A stretch of 33,114 nucleotides of DNA from Acidobacteriota bacterium (GCA_021838785.1 JAKCCV010000027.1:1-33114), one strand, 5' to 3'. Counted from the first letter of the stretch, positions 24,660 to 32,309 are shown. Program-made: numbers and translations. The notes: a model not told the origin generated them from the letters alone.

Positions 24660-25460
24660 ATGTTGGACCTGGAATTCGCTGAGCTTTCCGATCTCGGAAA
24701 CGTGCGCGAGGGAAACGAGGATTACCTCGGCCATTTCGCCCCCGCCACGCCCGACGCGAGGCGTCGTCGTGGCTGGCTCTTCGTTCTGGCCGACGGAGTC
24801 GGCGGCCAGTCGCACGGCGAAGTGGCCGCGCGCACCGCGGTTGAAAGTCTGCTCGACGGATTCAGGGACGCGCCCCCTGGCGAGCCGGTCTCTTCCCTGT
24901 TGCCACGTCTGGTTCAGGACGCCAACACGCGGATTCTGGAGGCGAGCCACGCCGCGGGTCCGACCGGTTCTGACATGGCGACCACATTGGTCGCTTGCGC
25001 TCTGCGTTACGACCGCGCCACTGTGGCCCATGTAGGAGATTCGCGTTGCTATCTCATTCGCAACGGCCGTGCCCGCGCCCTGACGCGCGACCACACCGTG
25101 GCCGCCGAACAGGCGCGCCTGGGGCTGTTGGGCGAGGATGATGCGGCCAACGCGTTGACCCGGCACATGCTGAGCCGTTCCCTCGGAGGCGGATTGTTTG
25201 TGAGCGCCGAGTTGAGCGATTATCCCATCGTGCCGGGAGACGCGATCTTGCTGTGCTCGGACGGCCTGCACGGCGCCGTCACCGACCCGGAGATTGCTCC
25301 CATCGTGGCCCCGGACGCTGACTTGAGGAGCGCCGCTCAAAGGCTGGTGTCGCTTGCCAAGGAGCGGGACGGCAGTGATAATATTAGCGTCCAGCTCATC
25401 CGCGTTCGAAGCGTGGAGCGGGTGGGCATGTATCGCGGGCGGCCCTACAAGCTTCTTTAA
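24660..25460 (+). CDS. PP2C-family Ser/Thr protein phosphatase
   Basis: 266-residue metal-dependent phosphatase of the bacterial Stp1/PrpC type. Metal-site motifs are all visible: LGNVREGNED (12-21), VLADGVGG (42-49), VAHVGDSR (122-129), ILLCSDGL (196-203) and GSDNISV (238-244). It should remove phosphate from Ser/Thr on kinase substrates and on the kinase itself. The kinase gene starts 24 bp downstream, so the two form a classical antagonistic pair. The gene starts 78 bp after the permease stop and could be co-transcribed with it. No membrane segment is seen, so it is cytoplasmic. Confidence 0.93.
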   Translation: MLDLEFAELSDLGNVREGNEDYLGHFAPATPDARRRRGWLFVLADGVGGQSHGEVAARTAVESLLDGFRDAPPGEPVSSLLPRLVQDANTRILEASHAAGPTGSDMATTLVACALRYDRATVAHVGDSRCYLIRNGRARALTRDHTVAAEQARLGLLGEDDAANALTRHMLSRSLGGGLFVSAELSDYPIVPGDAILLCSDGLHGAVTDPEIAPIVAPDADLRSAAQRLVSLAKERDGSDNISVQLIRVRSVERVGMYRGRPYKLL

Positions 25461-25484
25461 CGGCTGTATCTTCATCCGTTGACG

Positions 25485-26453
25485 ATGACTCCAGTCCATC
25501 CGGGCGATCAGCTCGACCATTACCGCATTGAGAGCTTGGTCGCTCGGAGCGGCATGGCGTCTATTTTCCGCGCCACGGACTTGCGCACGGGCCATCCCGT
25601 CGCCATCAAGGTCCCCCATCCCGAAATGGAAAGCGACCCGGTGTTTTTTGAGCGGTTTCACCGCGAGGCCGCGATTGGCCGGCGGCTCGACCATCCGGGC
25701 GTGATGAAGATTCTTCCCGAAGACCAACCCAGCCGCATTTACCTGGCGATGGAGTGGGTGGAAGGGCGGCTGCTCCGGCAGATCCTGAATGAGGAAGGCA
25801 AACTTCCCATCGAGCGCGCCGTCCGCATCGCCCGCGGAATCTGCAATGCCCTTGAATACATCCACTCGCAAGGCGTTGTGCATCGGGATTTGAAACCAGA
25901 AAACATCATGGTGGACGCAAACGATCACATCAAGCTGATTGATTTCGGCATCGCTTCGAACGCCGGCGCGCGGCGCATTACTTTCACCAAACTGTCGAAC
26001 ACCATGGGCACGCCGGATTACATTTCGCCTGAGCAAGTGCGCGGGCTTCGCGGCGACGCTCGGAGCGACCTCTACGCTCTCGGCGTCATGCTCTACGAGA
26101 TGGTGACCGGTAAAGTTCCCTTCCGAGGGCCCAATGCCTTCGCCATTATGAATGACCGGTTGCTGAATAGTCCGGTTCCGCCGCGCGAGCTCAACACGGA
26201 AATCTCTCCCCAATTACAGGAGATTATTTATCGGGCCCTTGAGCGTGACCCTAAGAATCGCTACGCGAGTGCCAAGGAATTCGCCTGGGATTTGGAACAT
26301 CAGGACGAAGTCGGCGTGGCTGAGCGCGCCGAACTCCGGGATTGGAAACACCGGCGCGAGCCGCTCGGCCGAAAAATTCTTTTCTACGTTGTGCTGGCGC
26401 TGATTCCCATCCTGATTTTCGCGCTGATGCTCTACTTGGCTCACATCCTGTGA
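25485..26453 (+). CDS. Hanks-type Ser/Thr protein kinase with C-terminal membrane anchor
   Basis: A 322-residue kinase from the ATG at 25485 (a TTG at 25479 is possible). Catalytic Lys42 is in PVAIKVP; VHRDLKPEN (132-140) and LIDFGIA (151-157) are the catalytic and Mg loops; GTPDYISPEQVRG is the activation/P+1 segment. A single hydrophobic segment at about 297-320 ends the protein. Unlike PknB, there is no extracellular PASTA or other sensor domain, only a few residues beyond the helix. The glycine-rich loop reads VARSGMASIF, so two of the usual glycines are Ala and Ser. It pairs with the PP2C gene upstream. Targets are unknown. Confidence 0.92.
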   Translation: MTPVHPGDQLDHYRIESLVARSGMASIFRATDLRTGHPVAIKVPHPEMESDPVFFERFHREAAIGRRLDHPGVMKILPEDQPSRIYLAMEWVEGRLLRQILNEEGKLPIERAVRIARGICNALEYIHSQGVVHRDLKPENIMVDANDHIKLIDFGIASNAGARRITFTKLSNTMGTPDYISPEQVRGLRGDARSDLYALGVMLYEMVTGKVPFRGPNAFAIMNDRLLNSPVPPRELNTEISPQLQEIIYRALERDPKNRYASAKEFAWDLEHQDEVGVAERAELRDWKHRREPLGRKILFYVVLALIPILIFALMLYLAHIL

Positions 26454-26485
26454 GGGGCGCCTGCCGGCGGCAGCTCGCGCGCCCC
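26454..26485 (+). terminator. GC-rich hairpin after kinase gene
   Basis: Perfect arms GGGGCGC (26454-26460) and GCGCCCC (26479-26485) enclose a second perfect stem CTGCC/GGCAG (26461-26465 and 26469-26473). It starts directly after the kinase stop codon. There is no U-run (TTGCCATTCTG follows), so it may be a weak terminator or only an mRNA-end structure. Confidence 0.4.
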
Positions 26486-26520
26486 TTGCCATTCTGAGTG
26501 GTTCCGGCTATCGTGACCTC

Positions 26521-27222
26521 ATGCCGTCGCGGCCCAAGGCCTGGCTTTCCTGGTCAAGCGGAAAAGATAGCGCGTGGGCGCTCGAAGTGTTGCGTCGGCA
26601 GGGAGATTTTGAAGTCGTCGCCCTGCTGACGACGGTGAACCGCAAGTATGACCGTGTGGCCATGCATGCCGTGCGCGAAACCCTCCTGCGGCAGCAAGCG
26701 GAGAGCGCAGGTCTGCCGTTGGTCACCGTTCCCATTCCGTATCCATGCCCCAACGAGGCATACGAAAGCGCCATGGCAGCCGCTATCGAACGGGCTAAGG
26801 CGGAAGGCGTTCGGCATGTCGCCTTCGGAGACCTTTTTCTGGAGGATATCCGGCGCTATCGGGAAGAAAAAATGGCCGCTTGCGATATGACGCCCCTCTT
26901 TCCGGTCTGGGGTTTGGACACCCCAGCCTTGGCGCGCGAGATGATCTCGAATGGCGTCCGCGCCCTGCTGACATGTGTGAACCCCAAAAAATTGTCCGGA
27001 TCGTTTGCCGGCCGTGAGTTTGACGTTGAACTGCTGGCCCAGCTTCCCCCGGGCGTTGACCCTTGTGGCGAAAATGGAGAATTCCACAGCTTCGTTTATG
27101 CCGGCCCGATGTTTCAAAAGCCCATTTGCATTAAGAAAGGGGAGATTGTTGAACGGGACGGTTTCGTGTTTGCCGATGTCCTTCCCTTATCCGAGCCATC
27201 GCCTCAGAATGATGCACCCTAA
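26521..27222 (+). CDS. Dph6-like adenine nucleotide alpha-hydrolase (PP-loop ATPase)
   Basis: 233 residues of the COG2102/diphthine-ammonia-ligase-like family. WLSWSSGKDSA (8-18) is the PP-loop that binds ATP and releases pyrophosphate. Later conserved blocks are FGDLFLEDIRRYRE, FPVWGLDTPAL and CGENGEFHSFVYAGPMF, the last typical of this family. In archaea and eukaryotes the family amidates diphthine on EF2; bacteria lack diphthamide, so the bacterial role is unknown, probably ATP-dependent amidation or a similar adenylation. It starts 67 bp after the kinase gene. Context gives no substrate. The family assignment is confident; the function is not. Confidence 0.85.
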   Translation: MPSRPKAWLSWSSGKDSAWALEVLRRQGDFEVVALLTTVNRKYDRVAMHAVRETLLRQQAESAGLPLVTVPIPYPCPNEAYESAMAAAIERAKAEGVRHVAFGDLFLEDIRRYREEKMAACDMTPLFPVWGLDTPALAREMISNGVRALLTCVNPKKLSGSFAGREFDVELLAQLPPGVDPCGENGEFHSFVYAGPMFQKPICIKKGEIVERDGFVFADVLPLSEPSPQNDAP

Positions 27223-27450
27223 CCGAGCAGGCTTGCTCGCCGGCCGGTTAGGCAGGGGCTCGAACCCTCCTGGCGGGTTGGTTCGTGCGTCAGCTTTACA
27301 TGCCGGTGAGTAAGAATTCCATTCCTCAGACATGCCCTCTCTATGGATTTTCAAGAAGATATGAATGGAAACCAGGTTGCAAGAAGCCATCCACGAAGTG
27401 AGGCAAGGTGCAAACTGACTGAGAGGGATTAAGGAGGGTACTTTTCTCAC

Positions 27451-27703
27451 CCTGCGACGCCTTGGCCCATGAGCCTTGTCGCAGGAAAAACATCAGAGTT
27501 TCGTCCTCTCTCGCGAGCGAAGTGGCTTTCGGCTGTCGGATTGGGGCGGCTCCCGAATTCGGCTGGCGATTCCGATGCAAAGAGCCGCGATGTGGCAAGC
27601 CACGCGAGATGTGGACAACAAGTCACCCGAGCCGGGCAATAGTCCCCTCCCTCGCGCTCGGGAATCGGCCCGGATTGCATAGTCAGTCCGGGCCGATCTA
27701 TTT
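27451..27703 (+). ncRNA. Candidate structured RNA of unknown class
   Basis: Within 253 nt I find these perfect stems: 27451-27458/27478-27485 (8 bp); 27509-27514/27604-27609 (6 bp), stacked on 27522-27528/27597-27603 (7 bp) with a one-sided 7-nt bulge; inside that, 27546-27552/27582-27588 (7 bp) and a 4-bp stem 27559-27562/27572-27575; then 27626-27632/27656-27662 (7 bp); and 27664-27674/27687-27697 (11 bp) followed by a T-run. The order, with a terminator last on the plus strand, suggests an independent RNA or a long structured 3' UTR of the upstream gene. It shows none of the sequence signatures I know for tmRNA, RNase P or SRP RNA, and 6S was not matched. No promoter was identified, so the 5' end is arbitrary. 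Confidence 0.45.
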
Positions 27704-27705
27704 TT
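27664..27705 (+). terminator. Rho-independent terminator
   Basis: An 11-bp perfect stem (ATCGGCCCGGA with its complement) and 12-nt loop, followed on the plus strand by CTATTTTTAG. The minus strand has no U-run after the stem, so it acts on plus-strand transcripts. It lies 23 bp before the 3' end of the convergent lipid kinase gene. Confidence 0.7.
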
Positions 27706-27728
27706 AGCGGCTGGCGTTCTTAGAGGAT

Positions 27729-28676
27729 TCAGCTTGAGGACCGGTTCGGAGCGATCACTTTCAGACGAGCGGGCAAAACCGTGACTTCGAGCGGCAGCCT
27801 TCCGAGCGGCTCGCCGTCAATCTCGATTTTGGTCTCGTCATCGGCCTCGGCGCGCAATTGGCGCGCCCGCCAGTGGTGAGCTTGAGGACGCCGGTAGATG
27901 TTTCCCGAATAGAGAGGGCGAATCTCACGGATGAATTGGAGGCAGTTCATGTAGTCAATCACCGTGATTTCGAACATGCCGTCATCCAAAAGGGCGGTCG
28001 GACAAACGCACATGCCGCCGCCATAGAAGCGGCCATTGCCGACCGCGACGTCCGTGACAAAGGCCTGCACATCATCCTTTCCGTCGAGCGTCATGCGAAT
28101 CTCTTTCCCGCTGTAAATGATGAAGCTCTTCACGGTGGCCCAAAGAAACGCCGCGCGGCCCCCCAGAATGCGGGCGGGGTTTTTGGCGCGAGCCGCCACG
28201 TCGCCCCCTATGCCGAAACTCAGCAAGTTAATAAAATAGCGCGCCATCGGGCCGCCACCATGAGCGTCAAACGTTGCTTTGCCCACGTCTATCGCGCGGG
28301 TTTTTCCTTCGGCTAAGATTTCAGCGGCTGAATCAAGGTTTGGAGGAACGCCGAGCGTGCGGCGGAAGTCACCGCCGGTTCCAAACGGCAAAATGCCGAG
28401 ACATGCCTCGGGGTTGACAGGCTCGTCTTGTTCCAAAAAGCCGTTGGCGACTTCGTTGGCCGTGCCATCCCCCCCGGCGGCAATAATCAGGTCAAACCCT
28501 TCCCGTAACAAGGCGCGGGTGAGTTCCACGCCGGCGCCGGGCGCATCCGTCAAGCGCACCGTCACTGCTCCCAGCCGTCCGCGAAGACGATGTTCAATCT
28601 CCTTCCGCCGACGGCCGGCTTTGCCTCCTCCTGACCGAGGATTAAGGACGACGGCGATTTTCCGGTTCGGCTTCAT
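27729..28676 (-). CDS. YegS/diacylglycerol kinase family lipid kinase
   Basis: 315-residue soluble or peripheral lipid kinase. VVLNPRSGGGK (9-19) and AAGGDGTANEV (66-76) are the nucleotide-binding signatures, and LPFGTGGDFRRTLG (96-109) is the conserved PxGTGNDF-type block. The C-terminal domain is beta-rich (EITVIDYMNCLQ, ETKIEIDGEPLGRLPLEVTV), as in YegS and DgkB. It phosphorylates a lipid such as diacylglycerol or another lipid alcohol; sequence does not tell which. It lies 59 bp downstream of an epimerase/reductase gene on the same strand, so the two may be co-transcribed, perhaps in lipid modification. Confidence 0.9.
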   Translation of the reverse strand: MKPNRKIAVVLNPRSGGGKAGRRRKEIEHRLRGRLGAVTVRLTDAPGAGVELTRALLREGFDLIIAAGGDGTANEVANGFLEQDEPVNPEACLGILPFGTGGDFRRTLGVPPNLDSAAEILAEGKTRAIDVGKATFDAHGGGPMARYFINLLSFGIGGDVAARAKNPARILGGRAAFLWATVKSFIIYSGKEIRMTLDGKDDVQAFVTDVAVGNGRFYGGGMCVCPTALLDDGMFEITVIDYMNCLQFIREIRPLYSGNIYRRPQAHHWRARQLRAEADDETKIEIDGEPLGRLPLEVTVLPARLKVIAPNRSSS

Positions 28677-28735
28677 GATGGAAGATATTCCCAGGGTGAA
28701 GCGCTGATTTTTAACCGAACATTAATTCTATATTT

Positions 28736-29728
28736 CTATCTCCGCTGGGAGCCAAGGCGCTGCAGGACATCCTCGACCGTATCTTTCAGGGTCTCCAGGG
28801 GGTCGCGCGTCCTAAAACCCAACTCGTTTTTCGCTTTGGTTGAATCACAATACCAGAAGCAGGCGGACATTTGGATGGAGGCGTCGTCCAGCTTGAATGA
28901 TTTTCCTGCCAGGCGATAGAGGCGGCGCAGCCAGCGTGCGCCGCGCAGCGACGTTTGGAGCGAAGGCTCGAGCCGAGGCGCGCGCCGGCCGGAAATCCGC
29001 GCCACGGTCTCGATCAGCTCACGGAAGCTCCAGTTGACTCCGCCCAGCAGATAGCGCTCGCCCGGTCGTCCTCGTTCCATGGCGGCGATGGTGCCGGCGG
29101 CCGCGTCACGGACGTCCACAAAACTCAAGCCGCCGCGGGGGACAGCCAAAATCTGGCCTTCGAGAAAAAGCGCCACGTCGCGCGTGGAGGAGCCCCGATC
29201 GTCGCCTGGACCGAGAAGTAAACTCGGGTTGACGACCACCACGGGCAATCTACGTTGCGCAAAATACTCAAGGGCGAGTTTTTCCTCATAAACCTTGCTC
29301 AGGTAGTACGGCCAAGCGCCAATCACTTCATAGGGGTAGCCGGCGGTTTCATCTCGGACGACCGGTTCGCGGCTCACGGCGATGGTTCCAGAGGATGAAA
29401 CGACCAAAACTTTTTCCACTCCGTGTTCCAGTGCCACGTCGAGGACATGGCGAGTTCCCTCGACGTGGGTGCGGAACAGCCGCTCGGCGTCCCGCGGATC
29501 GCGTGAGACCATTCCGGCCAGATGATAGATTTCCTGGACGCCTTCCGCAGCGCGCCGAACGTGGTCACGGCGAACGACGTCTCCGCAAAAAATCTCAAAC
29601 CCTGTTTCTTGCTCCCACGGGGCCGCGCTTCGACACAGGATGCGCAGGCGGGCATCCGACCGCCGAAGCTGCTCAATCAAATGGCGGCCCAAAAAACCCG
29701 TGGCGCCAGTGACGAGGATAACCTTCAT
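28736..29728 (-). CDS. NAD-dependent epimerase/reductase (extended SDR)
   Basis: 330 residues of the extended short-chain dehydrogenase family. VTGATGFLGRH (6-16) binds NAD(P); VVSSSGTIA (109-117) gives the catalytic Ser; YYLSK (141-145) gives the Tyr-x3-Lys pair. YHLAGMVSRDP and LLGGVNWSFRELIE fit dihydroflavonol-4-reductase/HpnA-like proteins, known in bacteria from hopanoid and sugar metabolism. The substrate cannot be named. The leader (29729-29796) holds a 6-bp GGGCGG/CCGCCC stem. It is the upstream neighbour of the lipid kinase gene, and nothing in the sequence looks broken. Confidence 0.85.
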   Translation of the reverse strand: MKVILVTGATGFLGRHLIEQLRRSDARLRILCRSAAPWEQETGFEIFCGDVVRRDHVRRAAEGVQEIYHLAGMVSRDPRDAERLFRTHVEGTRHVLDVALEHGVEKVLVVSSSGTIAVSREPVVRDETAGYPYEVIGAWPYYLSKVYEEKLALEYFAQRRLPVVVVNPSLLLGPGDDRGSSTRDVALFLEGQILAVPRGGLSFVDVRDAAAGTIAAMERGRPGERYLLGGVNWSFRELIETVARISGRRAPRLEPSLQTSLRGARWLRRLYRLAGKSFKLDDASIQMSACFWYCDSTKAKNELGFRTRDPLETLKDTVEDVLQRLGSQRR

Positions 29729-29796
29729 TAGGAATGGGCCAGCGGGCGGCCAGACTCAACGACCGCCCATCAAATCAAACGGGGATTTACGGTCGT

Positions 29797-29991
29797 TTAA
29801 CCGCACACCGGGTTGGATCGTTCCCCGTGGGGCGACTTTCCAGTTAAACCGGTACTTTCACGCCAGGCCGGACGAGCGAGCACACGCCGCAGCAAATCAT
29901 GCCCCAGCGCCTTCCTGGGAACTCCTTGCTCGGCGCCCTGGCGCTTTAACTCCCGAAATAATCGGTCATCCAGGTCCAGCGTGGTTCTCAT
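29797..29991 (-). CDS. Orphan VapB-like ribbon-helix-helix antitoxin, probably decayed
   Basis: A 64-residue product from the ATG at 29991 (an upstream start at 30003 is possible). MRTTLDLDDRLFRELKRQGA is the ribbon-helix-helix DNA-binding start typical of VapB antitoxins, continuing EQGVPRKALGHDLLRRVLAR. The last 20 residues (STGLTGKSPHGERSNPVCG) do not look like a VapB tail, and no VapC PIN-domain gene follows on either strand. The adjacent DNA is transposase debris. The likely story is a VapBC locus whose toxin was lost by insertion and deletion. It could still bind operators of related VapBC loci, but that is speculation. Confidence 0.55.
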   Translation of the reverse strand: MRTTLDLDDRLFRELKRQGAEQGVPRKALGHDLLRRVLARPAWRESTGLTGKSPHGERSNPVCG

Positions 29992-30049
29992 CCGTAAAAC
30001 CATGCGACAACCACATATTTATGTCAAGCCCCTGTACTCGTCCAGTAGA

Positions 30050-30200
30050 TTAGTGACACAGGAGGTCCTTTCTTCGAGATGAGAATTGAGCGAGAAACTC
30101 CAGGGGGGTGAGGTAGCCGAGAGCTTGGTGAGGACGGACGGTGTTGTAGATTCGTTCCCAGGCCAGGAGTTCGCGGTTGAGTTGGGCAAGGTGGCATTCT
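30050..30200 (-). pseudogene. C-terminal fragment of IS481-like integrase-core transposase
   Basis: Reading the minus strand to a TAA at 30052-30050 gives LNRELLAWERIYNTVRPHQA then LGYLTPLEFLAQF, the conserved end of rve-type (DDE) transposases of IS481-like elements. Upstream of about 30200 the frame loses similarity, so only the last ~50 residues remain and the catalytic core is absent. It comes from a different element than the adjoining IS3 remnant. Confidence 0.75.
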
Positions 30201-30371
30201 ATCGGCTGGGAAGTCAAGAAAAAACACTCCCGCGACGGCTACGAGTGCCGTTGCGGAACTGCGGATGAACCGCATGAATGTGGCATGGCTGTTCACTGCC
30301 GCGGGCGGCTGTGGAAACAGCACGAAAAGCGCGTAGCTGTTGAGGTCTGTTCCCTCCGCCGTAGCCCTCGC

Positions 30372-30698
30372 GTCGGCCAGCGTCTCGATCACGTCCTGGC
30401 TTCCCACCCTGCGCGCCACGCGAATCGCCAGGCATTCCCGTGCCTATTCATCGATCAGGGTCAACAAACGTAGGGTCCTGCCACCGTGGGTCGCAGCCCT
30501 CACGAAGTCGTAGCTCCAAACATAGTTCGCCCCCTCCGGCCGCAGCCGCACGCCTGAGCCGTCGTTTAACCACAACCGGCAGGCGTGCCGTTCGGAAAGT
30601 CCATATTGCTTCCGTGCACGCTCTACCGCACAACGCCGCCGCTCGGGGCTTACAAGTTTCCCTGCGCCACGTCGCGCAGGATCTGCTTCTCCAGTCAA
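30372..30698 (-). pseudogene. IS3-family transposase orfB remnant (internal deletion, nonsense)
   Basis: The frame reads GKLVSPERRRCAVERARKQY then GLSERHACRLWLNDGSGVRL, continuing YVWSYDFVRAATHGG, LRLLTLIDE-stop-ARECLAI and ARRVGSQDVIETLADA. In intact IS3 orfB proteins about 60 residues separate HACRL from RLWLNDGS, so an internal deletion has joined them. A TAG at 30446-30444 replaces the usual Tyr codon of DEYTREC. Similarity stops at about 30372, with the rest of the DDE core missing. The product cannot be active. Confidence 0.8.
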
Positions 30699-30928
30699 AG
30701 TTCAGCCACGAACCGCTTCAACCGGCTGTTTTCTCTTTCCAGTTCCTTCAGCCGCTTCGCTGGATCGAGCTTGAGCCCGCCAAACTCCTTCCGCCAGCGA
30801 TAGTACGTCTGTGTGGGGATCCCCGCATCCCGGCAGGCTTGCGGGGTGGCTTTCCCGTTGGTAACCTCCACCTCCATCTGTCACAGCAGGTTCACAACCT
30901 GCTCCGGCTTAAACCTCTTCGTGGGGAT
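30650..30928 (-). pseudogene. IS3-family orfA remnant with two in-frame TGA codons
   Basis: The frame reads PTKRFKPEQVVNLL-stop-QMEVEVTNGKATPQA, then AGIPTQTYYRWRKEFGGLKL and RLKRFVAEL-stop-LEKQILRDVAQGNL-stop. This is the HTH protein of IS3 elements over its whole length. The stops are TGA at 30883-30881 and TGA at 30697-30695, and the expected start codon has become ATC (near 30928). Apart from these point changes it is co-linear with family members, so decay is fairly recent. It overlaps the orfB remnant in the usual -1 arrangement. Confidence 0.8.
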
Positions 30929-31063
30929 GATCGGTCCTACTCAAGTGGATTCTCTCTCACTTCACTTGGTACAAAAGAAGTCGCTCATCTCAATCCGCCG
31001 AGAATATTATGTGGCGCTCATCCGAAAGAATCTCCCTGGAAAACTAAAATTTCACAGGCAGCG

Positions 31064-31315
31064 TCACATAATTTCTTCCGTCACATAAGAGCGATGCGCA
31101 TCGCAGGTTTTGAAGGTGTCGGATGTTTCCGCCGCTGCAGGGAAGAAGCCTGCGGCGTCTGACCCGAGACGGCCACCACTGGCGAGGCCATTCGAAAATA
31201 TTTTGAGGTGACCCAGATAAATGCGAAGCATGTCGCTCCCGTCCGCAAGCAAATCGGTGAGCAAAAGCATCATGCCAATCGCCACGGCTATCATTAAAAT
31301 CACAAACTTCTTCAT
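31064..31315 (-). CDS. Small secreted or membrane-anchored hypothetical protein
   Basis: 83 residues. MKKFVILMIAVAIGMMLLLT is a clear signal peptide or single membrane helix, followed by a polar 60-residue part (DLLADGSDMLRIYLGHLKIF, then SNGLASGGRLGSDAAG) with a single late Cys. AGAGG lies 7 nt before the ATG at 31315, a good Shine-Dalgarno, which is the main reason to keep it. I do not recognise the family. It sits in decayed mobile DNA and could be a fragment or passenger gene. Confidence 0.45.
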   Translation of the reverse strand: MKKFVILMIAVAIGMMLLLTDLLADGSDMLRIYLGHLKIFSNGLASGGRLGSDAAGFFPAAAETSDTFKTCDAHRSYVTEEIM

Positions 31316-32309
31316 GCTTAACCTCTCTCCGGCTCAGCGCACGCCCTTCAGCTAAAGCCGGTTGCGTCCCTTGCGGTTTATCGGCAAATCCAAAATCAGC
31401 ATGAGAAGAAAACATTCACACCCCGCACACTTCGCGCGAATGACTCCTTGCAACTCCTACCGAACGACGATAACGACAATGTGGTGCAAACCCTGAGCAA
31501 GGATGTTTCCCGTGTTAACCTCCAAACTTGAACGGCGCGGGGGTGGCGGAACTGGAAGACGCAAAGGACTTAAACTCTTAAACCCGCCGTTTTGCACCAT
31601 TCCGCACCACAGCGCACGAGAGCGCCAATCGCCTGTTTTCATGCTGGTTCGATGCAAATCGGCCTTCTGCAGCGTTCCAAACACACCAACCTACAAACGG
31701 AACTGACACCACGGCGTGCCGTAAAGTTACACCAACAGCTTTGACACGCGCACCATTTTAGTGCAATGCGGCGTCGAACAGGGACAAGCCCTACGACGCC
31801 AGAGAAAATGCGCCAGCGGGGCGACAGGCTTCACGGCAACGGTTTTTGTCGGCACGCCGGATGACGAATTGGCGGTGCACCACTTATGGGAAGATCAAAT
31901 CGCCGTGGGTAGGCACGCATTTCGAGGCTCCGCTCGGAAGGATAAGGCTTGACCCGAAGTGAGCAACCGCATACCCGTTGGCCGGGCTAAGCGGAGTCCG
32001 GGCGGAGTACATACAAGAACAGTTTTGGAATAAGATTTACGATGAGGTTGAGCGAATCCAGAGAGACTTTAGGGCTGGCGAAGCGCCGGCAGCGGGAATA
32101 AACTGAACGCGCCGGGTGGAACGGAAGCCGTCCCGCCCAGCCGGGATGGAGAGCCACCGTGCCGCGGGATAACCCAGGGGGCTCATCGCGTCGGTGAAAT
32201 CGGGAGCGGGCAATTCGGCCGAAGCGGAATCCACGCACCCGTTCCCAATATCGTTTCCTGGACTTCATCGAACGAGAGGAAGGTGTCCTGATTTCCGTTA
32301 GAGGTTGAG
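31316..32309. other. About 1 kb without a convincing gene
   Basis: Short open frames occur in all directions, but none has both a ribosome-binding site and a recognisable motif. The only identifiable item is the tRNA-Leu 5' half at 31537-31580. The stretch probably records past insertion and deletion events between the IS3/IS481 debris and the IS256-type element. Confidence 0.5.
31537..31580 (+). pseudogene. tRNA-Leu(UAA) 5'-half fragment
   Basis: The DNA reads like the first half of a bacterial tRNA-Leu: acceptor strand GCGGGGG (31537-31543), TG, a D-arm (GCGGAACTGGAAGACGC), then an anticodon arm whose loop CTTAAAC (31569-31575) carries TAA. Four of five anticodon-stem positions pair (one G-T) and one is A-A. 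The long variable arm, T-arm (no GGTTCGA in register) and 3' acceptor strand CCCCCGC are missing. It cannot make a functional tRNA and may mark an old integration or recombination point. Confidence 0.65.

Noticed and set aside
24189-26213. 674-codon open frame on the minus strand
   Set aside because: It is antisense to the permease, phosphatase and kinase genes, all of which have intact motifs. The translated product is low-information.
27231-27313. tRNA-like sequence (GGGGCTCGAACCC and a GTCAGCTTTACATGC stretch)
   Set aside because: A T-arm-like piece and an anticodon-arm-like piece are present, but their order and spacing do not fit a tRNA on either strand and the stems have mismatches.
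27491-27512. Hammerhead-like CTGATG and GAAAC strings on the minus strand
   Set aside because: The conserved CUGAUGA box lacks its final A and the required three-stem layout could not be drawn.
30200-30372. Plus-strand Cys/His-rich reading (GYECRCGTADEPHECGMAVHC)
   Set aside because: It looks like a zinc-finger pattern but has no start, lies within transposase debris and matches no family I know.
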